Shown here: piece by piece, positions 44,501-56,788 of the stretch
How positions within the stretch are numbered: position 1 is the first letter of the stretch
How the letters are laid out: each line of letters starts with the position of its first letter
Assembly (NCBI GenBank): GCA_963920575.1
Contig: OY986973.1
Span: 17,532,062-17,596,061, forward strand
DNA length: 64,000 bases
Direction of reading: 5' to 3'
DNA from: Narthecium ossifragum
Taxonomy: Eukaryota; Streptophyta; Magnoliopsida; Dioscoreales; Nartheciaceae
Translations under genes and position numbers: made by a program
Notes under the pieces: generated by a model
Told to the model about the DNA's origin: nothing
What the model saw: the letters and a program-made list of their open reading frames with translations, nothing else
The model's database searches: none

Positions 44501-46069
44501 TCTGACTTGTTAAGGAATTCCAAACAATCAATCTCCCATCTTGTGACGCACTAACAATTCGATTCCTTTCAGGAGTCCAATCCATTGAATAAACCTGACA
44601 TAAGTTCAAATTCTAAAAGATTTCTTGACAAAAAGCTCATGTAAACTACAGCTTCGAATCATTAGCTGCAAACAAAAATTTAACTATAACAAGTTTGTCA
44701 GAAAAGTCATAATGCACCCAGAAATATTGTATATCTTGGCCTGTCAAAGCTGATACTTATACTATCATTATGAGAACGTAGGAAATTAACCAATATATCA
44801 TCTTACAAAAACAGATAGTAAAAGCTAAGTCACCAGTGTTAGTAAAGATAATTTTTAGACACATCTAGACAGTTTCCAGACATCAGTAAGGTCCCAATAC
44901 TGTCCATAGGCAATTGAGGAAATAAAACAAAAAGGTTAGAAACTTCTCGACCAGAGAAACTTAATAAAACCCAAGTATTCCTTAGTTCATAAACTATTCT
45001 TTTAAACAGGGAAATCAGTGGGAGAAGCTAATCTGGACTCTGGAGTAAGCTTAAATGCATCACCAATAACAATTTCCCCTAGTTCCAAATGATGCCCTCT
45101 CTTTGAAGCTTCATGATGTTGCAGTGTTTTTCACTGCTTTCAAGGTGAAATGTCACCTAGAGGAGTGTCCATGATTTTTATCTTAGTACGCATGCAATTT
45201 TCAGTTTAAAGAGAGAAGCCACTTGCTGCAGTGATACATTGGCTACATTCTGCAAGAGTAGTCTTAACACACAATCTGCATTAAGCCAAAACAGAGTTCA
45301 GGATTTTTCCCTTGTTTGACGGAATCGGCATATGTGCCTTTTCTATATATCTGGTCGGTCTTATCAAGTGTCCCTTGATAATCTAGGATCCCCACTTGCT
45401 TATGGATTGCCTTCAATAGCTGCATGTTACTAACCAAAAACACGATTGAGTGGTGACATCTGAGGGATGATGGCATGCAAATCACTAAGCTTGCCAGAGA
45501 CAGTTCGGAACTTAAAGCTAGGCGCACATTAACAACTGAAGTAGGAAGAATTGGAGCCAATGATTAACAGTTGAGACACATGACTCTAGGCATTTAAAGA
45601 GTTCGATCTCCAATTTCTTGCTCATTCTGCAAGTACCAGTCCCAAACTCGCAGACTTCCCATCAGAACTCAACTTCAACTACGCCAAAACAAGTAGGTCA
45701 CAGGCCTGGAACACACATATGCATCCACAAAAATCCCCCAAAATTGCAAATTTAGTTAGGACACGGAAAGAGAAACGCATACCTTCCCCGTATGACCCTG
45801 AAGCGTCCTGCAGCAAACCAGATCCGTGGGATTGAAGCTAATCCGCGTTCTTCCTTGGCTTCTCGCATAATCCGCAACTAAAAAACAAACAAAAAAACAT
45901 CAGATCTCCCTGGAACCAAGAAAAAAAACGGAATTTTTCACGAAAAATGGAGAAAATCCATACTATCGGTGTCGAGGAGAAGCTGCCTCTTTTGCTTCAA
46001 CCGCTCCCTCAGAGCATTCACCGCCGCCGTCGCGGCTACGTGCCGCTCCTTCAGCTCCGCCACAGACAT
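40787..46069 (-). CDS. RGB1: Heterotrimeric G-protein beta subunit (AGB1/RGB1 type), 6 exons
   Basis: Exons on the minus strand: 46069-45964, 45877-45783, 44594-44170, 43630-43267, 41239-41126, 40822-40787, all with GT-AG borders and matching phases, giving 379 residues. The N-terminus [18 protein letters not shown] forms the coiled coil that pairs with G-gamma. Seven WD40 repeats follow, with WD or WN/LWD ends such as [32 protein letters not shown] and the final [13 protein letters not shown]. The protein binds G-alpha and G-gamma at the plasma membrane and signals in growth, defence and stress. The reading frame is intact. Exon number and wording ([20 protein letters not shown]) recall rice RGB1. 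Intron 5 is 1.9 kb and holds plastid DNA with a tRNA gene. Confidence 0.95.
41535..42560 (-). other. Plastid DNA insertion (NUPT) in G-beta intron 5
   Basis: It contains the complete plastid trnG-UCC with its group II intron, plus flanking AT-rich sequence consistent with the trnS-trnG spacer above 42375. The outer limits are estimates; the insertion may reach about 42770. Confidence 0.8.
41560..42374 (-). tRNA. trnG-UCC: Plastid-derived tRNA-Gly(UCC) gene with group II intron
   Basis: 5' exon 42374-42352 (gcgggcatagtttagtggta then aaa), intron 42351-41608 (744 bp, starting GTGTGATTCG and ending in CGTCGACTATAACC), 3' exon 41607-41560 with anticodon TCC in CTTCCAAG and the T-loop GGTTCGATTCC. 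The acceptor stem pairs fully (GCGGGCA with TGCCCGC). The 71-nt mature tRNA would be intact. In the nucleus it lacks its plastid context, and a group II intron is not expected to splice there, so I treat it as a fossil although no damage is visible. Confidence 0.92.
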
Positions 46070-46286
46070 CTACAAACCTCACCCTATTCCTATCTCATAA
46101 AAAACCTCTAGCAAACGATCTCAAGCCATTCGCAGCCCTCCGGAGCTCGATCCGAGCCCTACTCTACTATAAAGGCAGTAGAAACTAGGATTAGAGTTCT
46201 AATTCCGGCGCCAGGGAGGGTGGAAGAGGAGGAGGCGACGGTGGAGAAGACGAGAGAGAACAGCAAGAAGCCAGCCAGGAGTGCGT

Positions 46287-46357
46287 GCTGACGTCGAATC
46301 GTATTTAAACCAGGAAGAGAGACAGTCGTGGATTGGGGCCCGCCTGTGACACGTGTC
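46287..46357 (-). promoter_or_regulatory. Putative G-beta promoter elements
   Basis: On the minus strand a CACGTG G-box lies at 46350-46355, then TTTAAATA at 46302-46309 as a possible TATA box, then GACGTCA at 46289-46295. The TATA-like box is about 235 bp upstream of the ATG. These are inferred from sequence only. Confidence 0.4.
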
Positions 46358-46559
46358 AGATGACAGTTGCGTAATAGCATGCTCTGGTGGGGCCATCGCG
46401 GTTCAGCGGCTAGTGGGAAGCGGGGCCCAGGATGGGGCGAGTTGAAGACGCGGGGGGGACCACACCGGATGTCTCTCGGGCACGGGTGAGTCCGCGTCTC
46501 GGTTGAGGGTGACTCGGCTGACTTCAATCATCTAACGTGCTCTAGACCTCCGGTATGCT

Positions 46560-46807
46560 GTGCAGTATCACTGGAACACTAGTCGGTAAATAAGGCATTT
46601 TTTGTTGTTTTAGGCCCCTATTAATTGCTTTTGCACTTCCGCCCCCGGACCCCCGCCCCTCCGTGTTCTTCCCCTATTAATTGCATTTGGCACTTCCGCC
46701 CCCCGCCCCTCCATGTTGCTTTACAAAACAGGACCCAAAACTTGAAAATATCCACGTTACCGTCTCTTTTCCCATGACATAAGACATGTCATGTCATGTC
46801 ATGTCAT

Positions 46808-46847
<40 letters not shown>

Positions 46848-49755
46848 TGAATGTTCGTGCCTACGACACACACTCATGCAATGCAGCCCATACTATTTAG
46901 AGTTTTTTTTATAAAAAAATTGATAGAACCTCCCCTAAGTGTGGCCCTCATAGCAAGTATGATTTTAAAAAAAAACCGTAATCACGTTTAACTAAAGTTC
47001 TGATTAGTTGAAACATAATCTTCTTTGATTGCCCCCATTGGATTAAAAATTCTCCACGATTGGATTAAAAATCTTAAAAACCTTAATCTTCTTTCATTAT
47101 CTTCAAAACTGTATTCACCATTGATTTTGAACCGCCCTTAGATTAAAGAGAGGCCTGATTATATCTAGATAATAAACTCTATACTAAGCTCCAAATCCAC
47201 CCCCTCCCCAAAAAAAAAAAAAACTCCAACTGAGCCAACCACTCTGTCCAAAAAGTGAATATATCGTCAAAGAATCCATCATCAAAGACCCACATGCTAC
47301 ACATGAGCTCAATCAAATAGATTTCAAAATAATAGCACGGAAACAATTTAATTAAAGCTCAAGAAAGAAACAAAACAATCCTCTAATCACATGCACCACC
47401 AAATAATGTATTTCTTTTACTCTTACATAATCTTTCTGAAACCCATAATATACAACAATCTGCATTACTCCTAAATAATGTAGTTCCAAGATTACAACAG
47501 TCCCCACAATAAAACAACTTCAAAGAAAATAAAAAATACATAGATTTTGATTTCACTTAATACATAAACTTCTCCGTAGCTCTTGTATGCATGTCCAACT
47601 CAGAAAACTAGGGGAATGCACAATAAACCGTCAAAACAAAATTAAAAAATTTGCATAATATTTGACATCATGATATATATTTTTTCTAAACAATGTCTAC
47701 ATTCATACCGCATTGTATATCCCCGCCATGCCATTTAACTAATAAGCTCCTTTAATGTTAATCATCTTCAATTGAATGCTTGCTTTCCAACCCTAATCAA
47801 TCAGTATTTCTTCTTCACTAATGGTGTCCAGCTCAATCTTCTAATTCAACTTCTAAACAATGCCAGTCAACCAAAACAATAAACTATGAATAGTTTTTTA
47901 AGCATGGAACATTAACCATTAGCCACCCCAATCTAATAATTACATCCATATAAAAACCGGAAAACAATAGATATATAAGATGTTATAACCTGAATATTTG
48001 CACATTTGTGAGTTCTAGGGGTACTAAAATGCCGAACCCCTTAAGTTCATGGAACATCGAACATATGTTCCAGATAATAGGGGTATAGGAAATGCTCAAA
48101 ACAGGCTGCTATAGCCTTATTGCAATCTACAAATGTACAAAAGAAGAGAGGTGGAGGAAATTATAAACATAAACACCAATATTTAACCCTCAAACTACAA
48201 CATATTCCCACGAAGTGCCTAAAAAAGAAGAGAGGTGGAGGAAATTATTTCCCCCATGACAATTATGTTCTCAATTATAGGTATTAGTAGAAATTATATG
48301 CTACTAAGTGGGACAACAACCTATGGTCTTTCTTACACCGGTCTTGATGACCATATAATTGCTACTTAAGCAACCTATTCATGTACAGAGAAAACTTAGT
48401 AATGATTGTATGTGATTGAAAAGCTTAAAGCATCGCGAGGATACTTAAAAGCTTAAATCCTAAAGTAGATCAAAAAGACTTTCAGAAACTGTTCTATATC
48501 TTTAGATCAAAAAGGTCATTTTCTGAAGCTTTAGATAGTATTTCTGAAGCTTCAAAAACTAATATTAGTTTTTAGCTTTCTAAAGCTTTAGATCAAAAAC
48601 CATATTAGTCTTTCTGAAATCAAGTAGATTAAAAAGAGTCAAAAAATGAAAGAAAAAAAAAACATACCTTCGTGGATCGTGTGACCGACGGTGGGTTGGG
48701 CGAGGTCGACGGTGGGTTGGGCGAGGTCGACGGCGGCGTGGGGCGATGATCACGATGGCGTAGGACGTGGGGCGATGATCGTGGATCACGTGACTAACGG
48801 CGGGTTGGGCACGGTCGACGGCGGCGTGGGGGGTAATCACGACCTCTGTGCAAAAAAACATGGAATAATGTTCAATCTCTGTTTTTCCTCTATGAGGGTA
48901 TGGTGCAAAATAGAGTGCAAAAAAACAGAGATCGAGTTGAGAAGGAGAAGAGAAAATGGTGCAAAAAAAAAAGAAAAAAAGAGAAGAGAATGAGGGTACG
49001 CCAACAACAAATCTCTATGCCACCTCATATATAGATATACAGAGAAAGAGGTCAGAGAGCAAACCATGTAACTGTATCTCCTTTCCTCTCGAATTTTCTT
49101 CAATTCTTCATTGTTTTCGTAATTTTGTGTCTAAGTGCCAATGTAAGACCCCAATTTCTGCAGAGTTAACCAGATATTAGCAAGCTCATCGGCAGAAATA
49201 AAGATATAACAACTTGAATCAGTTATCTAGTACATATCAACATCATCAAAATCCTGGTTCTGCATATTATTATGCATCCAAATGTTGATAATCCACCCAA
49301 ATCTCCATGATCAACAAATACAACTAAAAAAGCCTTAAATTGGTTCTCATCCATAATTAAGCATTTCCATTCTACAATTCCATCCTGGATTTCAAACCCT
49401 AGAAGTCATATGAACTAAAACATATGCTATAAAAGATGAAAACTCAAAGGAAATTGGTACCTTCAAGCTTGCTCGGTGGGACGAACTCCTTGGGATTCCT
49501 ATTTGAGGAAGCCTCTGGTCCTCATCACTCTCGTCAATCAGCCAAGCCTAATCAAATAAAAAACCATACTTTGTACCATGATTCATGTGCATATCCAAAG
49601 AATTGCAAAGATAAGAAGAGAATGAAAGTATGATTGCAAAAAAACAGAGATCAAGTGTATTTCCTCTATGAGGGTATGGTGCAAAGTAGAGGGGGATGAG
49701 AGAAGAGAGGGAGGTGGGAGATGAGATGAGAGAAGAGAGGGAGAGAGAGAGTACC
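46560..49755. other. Intergenic region, no gene recognised
   Basis: Contents: a direct duplication of about 70 bp (cccctattaattgc..cgcccctcc) at about 46613-46720; a (TA)n tract at 46810-46845; a GC-rich minisatellite at 48681-48837; and a repeated cctctatgagggtatggtgc at about 48887 and 49663. ORFs here are short and low complexity. Confidence 0.5.
48681..48837 (+). repeat. GC-rich minisatellite with GTCGACGG
   Basis: Imperfect units of ggtgggttgggcgaggtcga type alternate with ggcggcgtggggcgatgatc type. It stands out from AT-rich surroundings. Confidence 0.8.
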
Positions 49756-52214
49756 TGTGAGGACCTGTACCTCCAACCCGGTCTGACCGCTTGGGTCGAG
49801 GGTCTGGTTCCGTTGGTTTTGGGCTTGGTTGGCCTTGCTTCGCAATCTTCTTTGATCGTTGTGGCTCCGGGGGTAATTTGGTAAATTACCCTTGGCGGAG
49901 TTGGTTTCACACACGCGTTGTGCACACACGACCATGTGGTGATGTATGTGCTTGATTAGATCATCAGGGGAATCCTAGATCGGAAGATATGGATTAGATC
50001 AAGGTTTGAGCTCATGGGATCAGATCTGGTCGATCGGACGGCCGAGATCTAATCTTAAGTCATTAGTACTTAAGCTCCACTTAACTCTCCCGTTAGGGAT
50101 TAACCCGCGATTGAGAGAGGGAGATCGAGGGAGAGCGGCGGCCCGATCTCGCGGAGAGAGAGAGGAGGAGAGGAACCAACGGGTTTCCTCTCGTCGGAGG
50201 CGAGGGTGCGGCCGGAGAGGAGGCTGGCGACGGCGACCGCGGCAAGGAGGACGACACCACCGGCAACGGTGCTCGACGGCTGAGGAGTGGAACCAGCGGA
50301 GGTGCTCAACCACGACTGGAGGAGTCTGAGGCGCACGCTGACGGTGCTTGCGGCCGGAGAAGAAGATGGAGAAGCGATCCAGAGGTAGGGGTCTGATCTA
50401 ATCTTGTGATTAGGCTCTACTAGACTAGAATAGGGTGGTTTGATGCATGATTCCTCGGTGCTATCTTCCTCTCTTCGCTGCCATTGTTTGGATCCTTAGG
50501 TTTTTGCTGGATTTGTTGGCTGTGTTATGGGTTTCACTGGTTTTGTGGATCTCTGTTTCTCCACTTGCTGTTACGGTTTGCTTGAGATCGTTGCTTTTGA
50601 TTGGATATCGATGCTGTTGCTCGGACCTAGCGATTGCTGTTGATGTGTTATTCCCACTCTTTGATGCTATGACATGCCATGTTCGCTTCCTCTGTTCTTC
50701 TCCCCAGTTTTCATCTTTGTTTCCTCTTGCTGCCATGTTCTGTCTCTGCGCCTGGAGTCTAGCTCGGATGGTTTCCGACGAGGGTTTGTCCCCCCTGCGT
50801 TTGGGGTTTGGCTTGTTGGGCTTTGCTGGGTGTTTGATCAGTTTCCTCTGCCTCGTGCTTGGTTGTTGGATGCCGGAGCTCTATTGCTGGGCAGAGGCGG
50901 CAATTGAGGTTGGATCAGTGGGGTCTTGACTGGTTTTGCTCTGGAATTTTCCTTGCATGGGTTTAGAACTAGGCCTCCTCACCAGTAGTTGTAGGTTGGA
51001 GTCTTGGCTTGGTCCGTGGAATTTTTATGGTGTTGTTTTCCCCGAATGCTTCCCTCGTTGAAACTACTGCTGCTTTCCTTCGGATTTTGTGACGGATAAG
51101 GTGGTGCCAATTGCATTCCTCGATGATCCCTTGTTTGGCTTGCATGTAGACTGGTTGAGGGAGATTATGTTGCTTTCCTATAGAAGGGTACAGTTTGCAT
51201 CATCTGAATTTCTTCATATTACTACCGCATTCTTTCTTTGATTAGCATGGGTTTGGATTGACGCTTAATCTCTCCGTCATAATGTATAATCCAAGGTTGT
51301 ATCTACCTATTTCGGTTGAGATTCGGCTTACTGATTTCTATGTCCGGTCTGCTATTTGCTATTTATAAGTGCCGTTCATTCCCCCGTCTGTTCAACTCTT
51401 GCACTTTCATATTAATTGTGCCATTTACTTATTCCGGTATTATGTTGAAGCCTAGGGCCGGCGGTGCGCCCATTTGTATTTTATTTGTGGGTTAACCAAC
51501 GGAGTAATGCCCTTGGGAATGCTTAGACTAATTAGGCCGAAGGTGTGCCCTTGTTTATCGAATGATAGTATATATGGTTTGGATGTATGAATGTCATGGT
51601 TTGATTATATCTTTAGCTCTGTTATATGTTTAGCTTTGTTATAATCTCCTGGACAATTGGTTGATGATTTGACATATAGAGACACCTAGGCCTAGTTGTT
51701 TGAATAAGCTCATGCATGATGCTTGCATTAGAAGCATTAAGGCTAGGTGCTGGCGATGGGTTCGATCGCCGATCCGAGGATCTCGGGTAGCTCGGATCTA
51801 GCTCTAGGACCGAGGAATGGGTAGGAGGACAAGGGCGAGATTGTGAGTTTATGATCTTGTGTTGACTGAGATTGGTATATAGATATGCCCTTTTGAATTG
51901 TGGTATTGAGGTGTAAAGGTTATGTCGTTCTTTGTGTCAATCGCTAAGGGCAATGGATGTTATCCTGTTAAGGGTTGTAGAGGTGGAAGTGCACGGGAGA
52001 TGCACTTGCCCCTTGTCCTTCCCTGATCTGTAGAGGGGCGCTTGGTGATGCGTGACCCTTGTCTAGACTTGCACTTTGTTGCCTTAGGATTGGATAGAGA
52101 CGACACGGTTGTGGTTTCCCTTTTCCTTGAGAGTGTCGTAGAGCAGAACCATACTGGGCATTATTGCTCACCCTATCTGGGCTGCATCGGCGATGCAGGT
52201 CGATGCAGTTCCTT
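49756..52214 (+). mobile_element. Diverged chromovirus-type LTR, right end lost in the gap
   Basis: Begins tgtgaggacctgtacctcca, matching the start of the LTR at 13958 (tgtgaggacctgtccctcta), then follows the same order: ggtaatttggtaaattaccc, ttggtttcacacacgcg, gtgcacacacgacc, later gctcggatctagctctaggaccg and ctgcatcggcgatgcaggt. The segment breaks off at the Ns about where the final 0.35 kb would be. Hydrophobic ORFs inside it are not believable genes. Confidence 0.75.
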
Positions 52215-52414
52215 NNNNNNNNNNNNNNNNNNNNNNNNNNNNNNNNNNNNNNNNNNNNNNNNNNNNNNNNNNNNNNNNNNNNNNNNNNNNNNNNNNNNNN
52301 NNNNNNNNNNNNNNNNNNNNNNNNNNNNNNNNNNNNNNNNNNNNNNNNNNNNNNNNNNNNNNNNNNNNNNNNNNNNNNNNNNNNNNNNNNNNNNNNNNNN
52401 NNNNNNNNNNNNNN
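52215..52414. other. Assembly gap, 200 N
   Basis: Exactly 200 Ns, probably a fixed-size placeholder. ORFs crossing it are meaningless. Confidence 0.99.
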
Positions 52415-52825
52415 TTTTTGGCATTTCATTTCTTTTTGTGTCTCTATATCGGAAAGGGTTTAATCTCCTCATATCCGAAAGGAGAGTAGAAACTTGATTT
52501 TTATATATATTTCAGTCAAATTTTTTTGTTCACATTTTGTTCTCTCTGCACCATCCTTTCTATGCACAAATAGATGAATAAATTATGATAGTTTATGCTC
52601 ACGCACGTATCCTTTTATGCACGTATCATATTCAAATGTATGCATTTTATACATATATTTTACTGATATTCTTTCAGTTTATGCGCACGCACGTATCCTT
52701 ATAACACTTGGCATTACAGAACCCGCAGGATAAGGTGGCTCCGACTCATCCGAGGTGGGTGATACACAGTTTCAGGGCAGGTTTTTCACTTCCAAATTAA
52801 GGAGGTTGCACAGGTTTACACTGCG

Positions 52826-53172
52826 GATATGCACCTAGAAATCACCCGCAATACTCCGTTCGACCACTTCCTTGACCTTACAAATGTGAAGCAGGACCAT
52901 ATCTTATTGGATGACATGATGCGTTACTATAAAGGGGGTTGCGGTTTACTATTGGCGGCGCCGACTGGGATTTGAGACCCAAGAACATTGTTGTCATTCT
53001 TGGTCTGCCAATTGGCGGGGAGGTGATCAAACGTACATCGAAGGTGCACCAAGGTCTAATGAATATCCCCTTCCACGACCAACACGCCAGAGAAGGTACC
53101 AAAGCCATCGACCTCCTAACAAAAAACATCACCATCATCTTGGAGGCCCTGAAAGACAAAAAGGACAAGTAA
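52826..53172 (+). pseudogene. Plant-mobile-domain-like (PMD) fragment, frameshifted
   Basis: Frame one (52826-52944) reads TPFDHFLDLTNVKQDHILLD. Frame two, from 52939, reads FTIGGADWDLRPKNIVVILG then LPIGGEVI. The combination resembles the plant mobile (aminotransferase-like) domain found in MULE-linked and related plant genes, whose signature is ..D(V)A.ILGLP..G. The frame change lies at an aaaggggg run. No complete gene surrounds it. Confidence 0.5.
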
Positions 53173-53570
53173 AGCATCAATGATTTCTGTCGTTCTTCAT
53201 ATTGTATTGCATTATGCGCGTTTATTGTGACAAATTTCGCGCATACGTTTATACTCCTTGTTACGCCGCGTATAGCATTTATACTCATAATAAAGCCACA
53301 TATAGCATTTACTATCTTGTTTGCGTACTTATATATGCTCCACGTATAACCTTATACTCGTGGTTACGCCTCGCGGATTGCTAGTTCTCGTAAAAAAAAC
53401 AAGTGAACAAGCACACATATATGCATGAAATAATATGTCATTTGTGAACCCTATAACTTCTCTAAAAGATTTTCCAAAAAATTGTAACCCACTGTACACC
53501 ACAATTTACAAAGTTTTAGGCTGATCACACCATTAGAGTCGGACCTAGTTCAGGAGTAGAAGATACGGGT

Positions 53571-53620
53571 GCTCTACAAGTCCTTTTGTTGTGTCCAAAA
53601 TCTCGACACGATGCACATCT
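53571..53620 (-). pseudogene. Zinc-knuckle remnant of a MULE transposase-like gene
   Basis: On the minus strand CASCRDFGHNKRTC fits CX2CX4HX4C with the GHNKRTC wording common in MULE transposases. A basic tract (KKGKKRKRR) lies upstream. With the PMD piece it suggests a broken MULE. Confidence 0.45.
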
Positions 53621-53741
53621 CCCCGCTGACCTCGACTATTTTTCGCATTGCGACAACAATCTTCTCTTCCTCTTCTTCCCCTTCTTCACAACGCAGTGTG
53701 GTGGATAAATAATGCCGTCCTCCTCTAGTCCCTTAGGCTAG

Positions 53742-54856
53742 TGAAGATCCAAAGGGGGGTTCTATTGGACCTTTAAATAATGATCGATAAAGAAAAAACC
53801 TAGGTAGGAGGAGTCTAATAAACTTGTATGCTTATAAATGATATTAATAGATAATTAAGCAATTAAATAGAAGGATAGAGGAGAGTTAGAGAGATTGCAC
53901 CAAAATTTTTATAGTGGTTCGGCCAACCATGTCTACGTCCACTTCTCCCAAGGGCCTACTTGGGGTTCCACTACTTGCAAGACCTCTTACAATCTTCCCA
54001 CCAAGCTTACGGGTACTTGGCAACCTATCCACCAAGCTTACGGGGGCTTAGTAACCTTACAATCTCTCCAATCTCACTATTGGATCTCTCTCTCAAAGTC
54101 TACTTCACACTTGAAGTAGTTTTACAAAGGTTTAGCTCACAAATAAAGAGAATAAAACTTGCTAGAATATTATTACAATAATCCCTTAACTCCCCCTAAG
54201 TCCTTGGCAAGTTTGTTGGACTTTCTCTTTTATAGCTGAGCTTCCAACCCTTCCAAACAGCCTCCCAACGGCTATTTCTTTCTCCTGCAACGGCTCTTTA
54301 ACGGCTCTTTTCTGGGCTCACGGTCGACCGTCGCATCGTCCGTGACATCGTCCGCCAGGCTTTCCTTGAGCCACGGTCGATCCACCTATCGACCGTCACG
54401 CCTCACGGTCGACCGTCCCATCGACCGTGACATCGTCCGTCAGGCTTTCCTTGAGCCACGGTCGATCCACCTATCGACCGTCACGCCTCACGGTCTACCG
54501 TCCCATCGACCGTGACATCGTCCGTCAGGCTCTGTCTAGAAAACAGCTTCCCACGGTCGATACACCGATCGACCGTCGCTCCCTTTGAGCCAAGTCACAT
54601 AGGCCATGTTCGATCGGTCCATCGACCGTCACATCGATCGTCGCGCTATTTTCCCATGTTTAGCTTCCGCGGTCGATTCTTCCATCAATCGTCATATCCC
54701 ACGGTCAATCCATGCATCATCCGTCGCATCGACCGTCAGTACAAAAACTCATTAAATATGATTTTAATGCTTTCTAAATTAAGGGATAATAAAATTAAAC
54801 CAATGTTTTATCATCAATTATATATTGACATCATCAAAACAATATCTGGGCTAACA
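53742..54856 (-). mobile_element. Solo LTR, copia-type, with target duplication
   Basis: On the minus strand it starts tgttagcccagatattg and ends with ttgga..cttca. GCTAG flanks both sides (53737-53741 and 54857-54861), so the LTR boundaries are firm. The plus strand holds the tttttatagtggttcggcca motif common in plant copia LTRs. No internal region is present, so it arose by LTR recombination. A dense cluster of ggtcgaccgtc and related motifs fills 54310-54745. Confidence 0.88.
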
Positions 54857-54861
54857 GCTAG

Positions 54862-56788
54862 AACTCTTGTGGTGTTGTCGGGTGGATCGTGTCGTAGTAC
54901 ATCTCCCAATACATCCTATTGGTTTACGTGCTCAAACAGATGTGAAGGGCGGACAAGGGGTTGAAGGTGCGCCAAAAAAATGTGGTGAGAAAACTTGTTC
55001 ATCCACAGGAGAGGGTGCGTGCATGCGAAAGGACTTGGCCGTCATCAAATCCTGTCGCATTTAATGTGATGGGATTTTTTTTTTAAGGGTTCGGCCTCGG
55101 GATGTCCCCACTTTTTAAAAATATTTTATCATTCATGTCATGCCATGTAGCATGGCATGCCTTATGTCATGGAAAAAGGTACGGGCAATGTTGGTATTTT
55201 CAAGCTTTGGATCATGTTTGGTAAAAAAATAGAGGGTCTGGAATTGCAAAAAGTGAAATATAAGGGCCTCAATCACAAAATTCATAAGTAAGAGTAGAAG
55301 ACCATTTGTATGAAAATTCTATGGGCTAAAATCATTGGTTGGGCCGTTGGGGTATATTTGTGGTCGTGGATATTTACATTTTCTTTATCTCTCACTGCCT
55401 ACCACCATCTCGAAAGTGGTGGGAGCAATAATACGGTAGGTGTAGATACACCAAAACATTGTACTCAACATTCTATAGTTAGTATGTCATATTTTGTCTT
55501 CTTGCGTATACTACTGAGCACTATGTTGACATTAACATGTTTGGTATGGTTGTGGACTATCGAATAATGTGTGATAGTGGACTATCGAATATCAACACAC
55601 TGTTTGATGGTACACTATACTCTTCAACAGTAGACTACTAAGGTTCCGTTTAGACGTGCATTGTGTTTTTTATGACTGTGATGAAATACAGTGCGGTGCG
55701 TTTGTAAACTGTGATGGTATATGATATGGTAATAACTCAATAAGTGTTTGGCATATAACATTACTGACTGTGGTTGAAAAATGCGTTTTGTATAATTTAT
55801 TCTTTGAGTATATGTTTATTTTTAACTATGTATAATGTAAAATATTAGTTTATTATTTAACTTCTATGTTTATTATACTGTAACCAAAGTGTGATCAAAT
55901 GAAAGCATCTATAACCTGTTTCGTCTCTGACACAGTTTGAGCGTGGTCCTCACTAGTCAACTATTAATCCCCAAAAAGAATTTTATGAACGCAACTGAGT
56001 TTGGTCAAAAAAAAAAAAAAAAAAAAAAGTACATATGGACAGCACAAAAACACTCCCAAATGATACACCGTGCAATAAGCGTAGCACGTATAGAAATAAC
56101 TCTCACAATATATCCATCAAAGAAATATCTAGAATGCATGACTTTATGATAGGATTGATATAAAACACATGTTTTTGAAGGTAATGTACAAAAATGACTA
56201 TTTCATAATTGCCGATCATTTACAGATTGAGTAGTCTAGCTAACTGACATAATTCCGTCGAATATAATTCATAACATAGATCCCATGAGAAAATTAATAT
56301 GGGAATTTTAAAAAGACATCCACCCAATCATAGCCGACATAATGAACTTGCAGGTACAAACACTGATGTTGATGATGAAGATAGATGGATAGATAGATCA
56401 AAAAACCTGCTTTGATTAAACTATGATAGAATTGGAGATCTAGGATTTAAAGAGAAAAGAGAAACTTGTATTTCTGAATAATTTGGGTTACAACTCGAGG
56501 AGGCCAATCAAGCCTCTTATGAAGTCTCTGCCTGCTATTGTAGTAAACCTAAATACCCTTCACTTGAGTGAGGGTCAAACAATGGGAAACAAAGATATAT
56601 GCAAAAAAAAAAAAAAAAACTAATATAAGCACTATTAAAGAAACAAACAAAACATATGAGTATTTCTAACACTGACATCCTGGCCATTTATGAGCAGGAT
56701 CTCCCATATTTTGTTGACCTTGGGACTGGTTGCAGCACCTGTAGTGATGGTGATGGCGTTGTCAGAGCAGAACTGACATCCTAGCCAT
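54862..56788. other. Intergenic region and MRS2 3' flank
   Basis: No gene recognised. Poly-A runs at about 56009-56030 and 56603-56619. A 28-bp motif (actgacatcctggccattta type) occurs at 56671 and 56772, just beyond the MRS2 stop. Confidence 0.5.

Noticed and set aside
46159..46527. 122-codon minus-strand ORF upstream of the G-beta start
   Set aside because: It overlaps the putative G-beta promoter and leader, has no recognisable motif, and is explained by GC-rich sequence.
50447..50929. 160-codon hydrophobic plus-strand ORF
   Set aside because: It lies inside an LTR-like segment, is T-rich (Leu/Phe/Val by composition), and has no neighbours or splice pattern of a gene.
51968..52497. Several ORFs of 98-153 codons full of X
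   Set aside because: They are created by reading through the 200-N gap.
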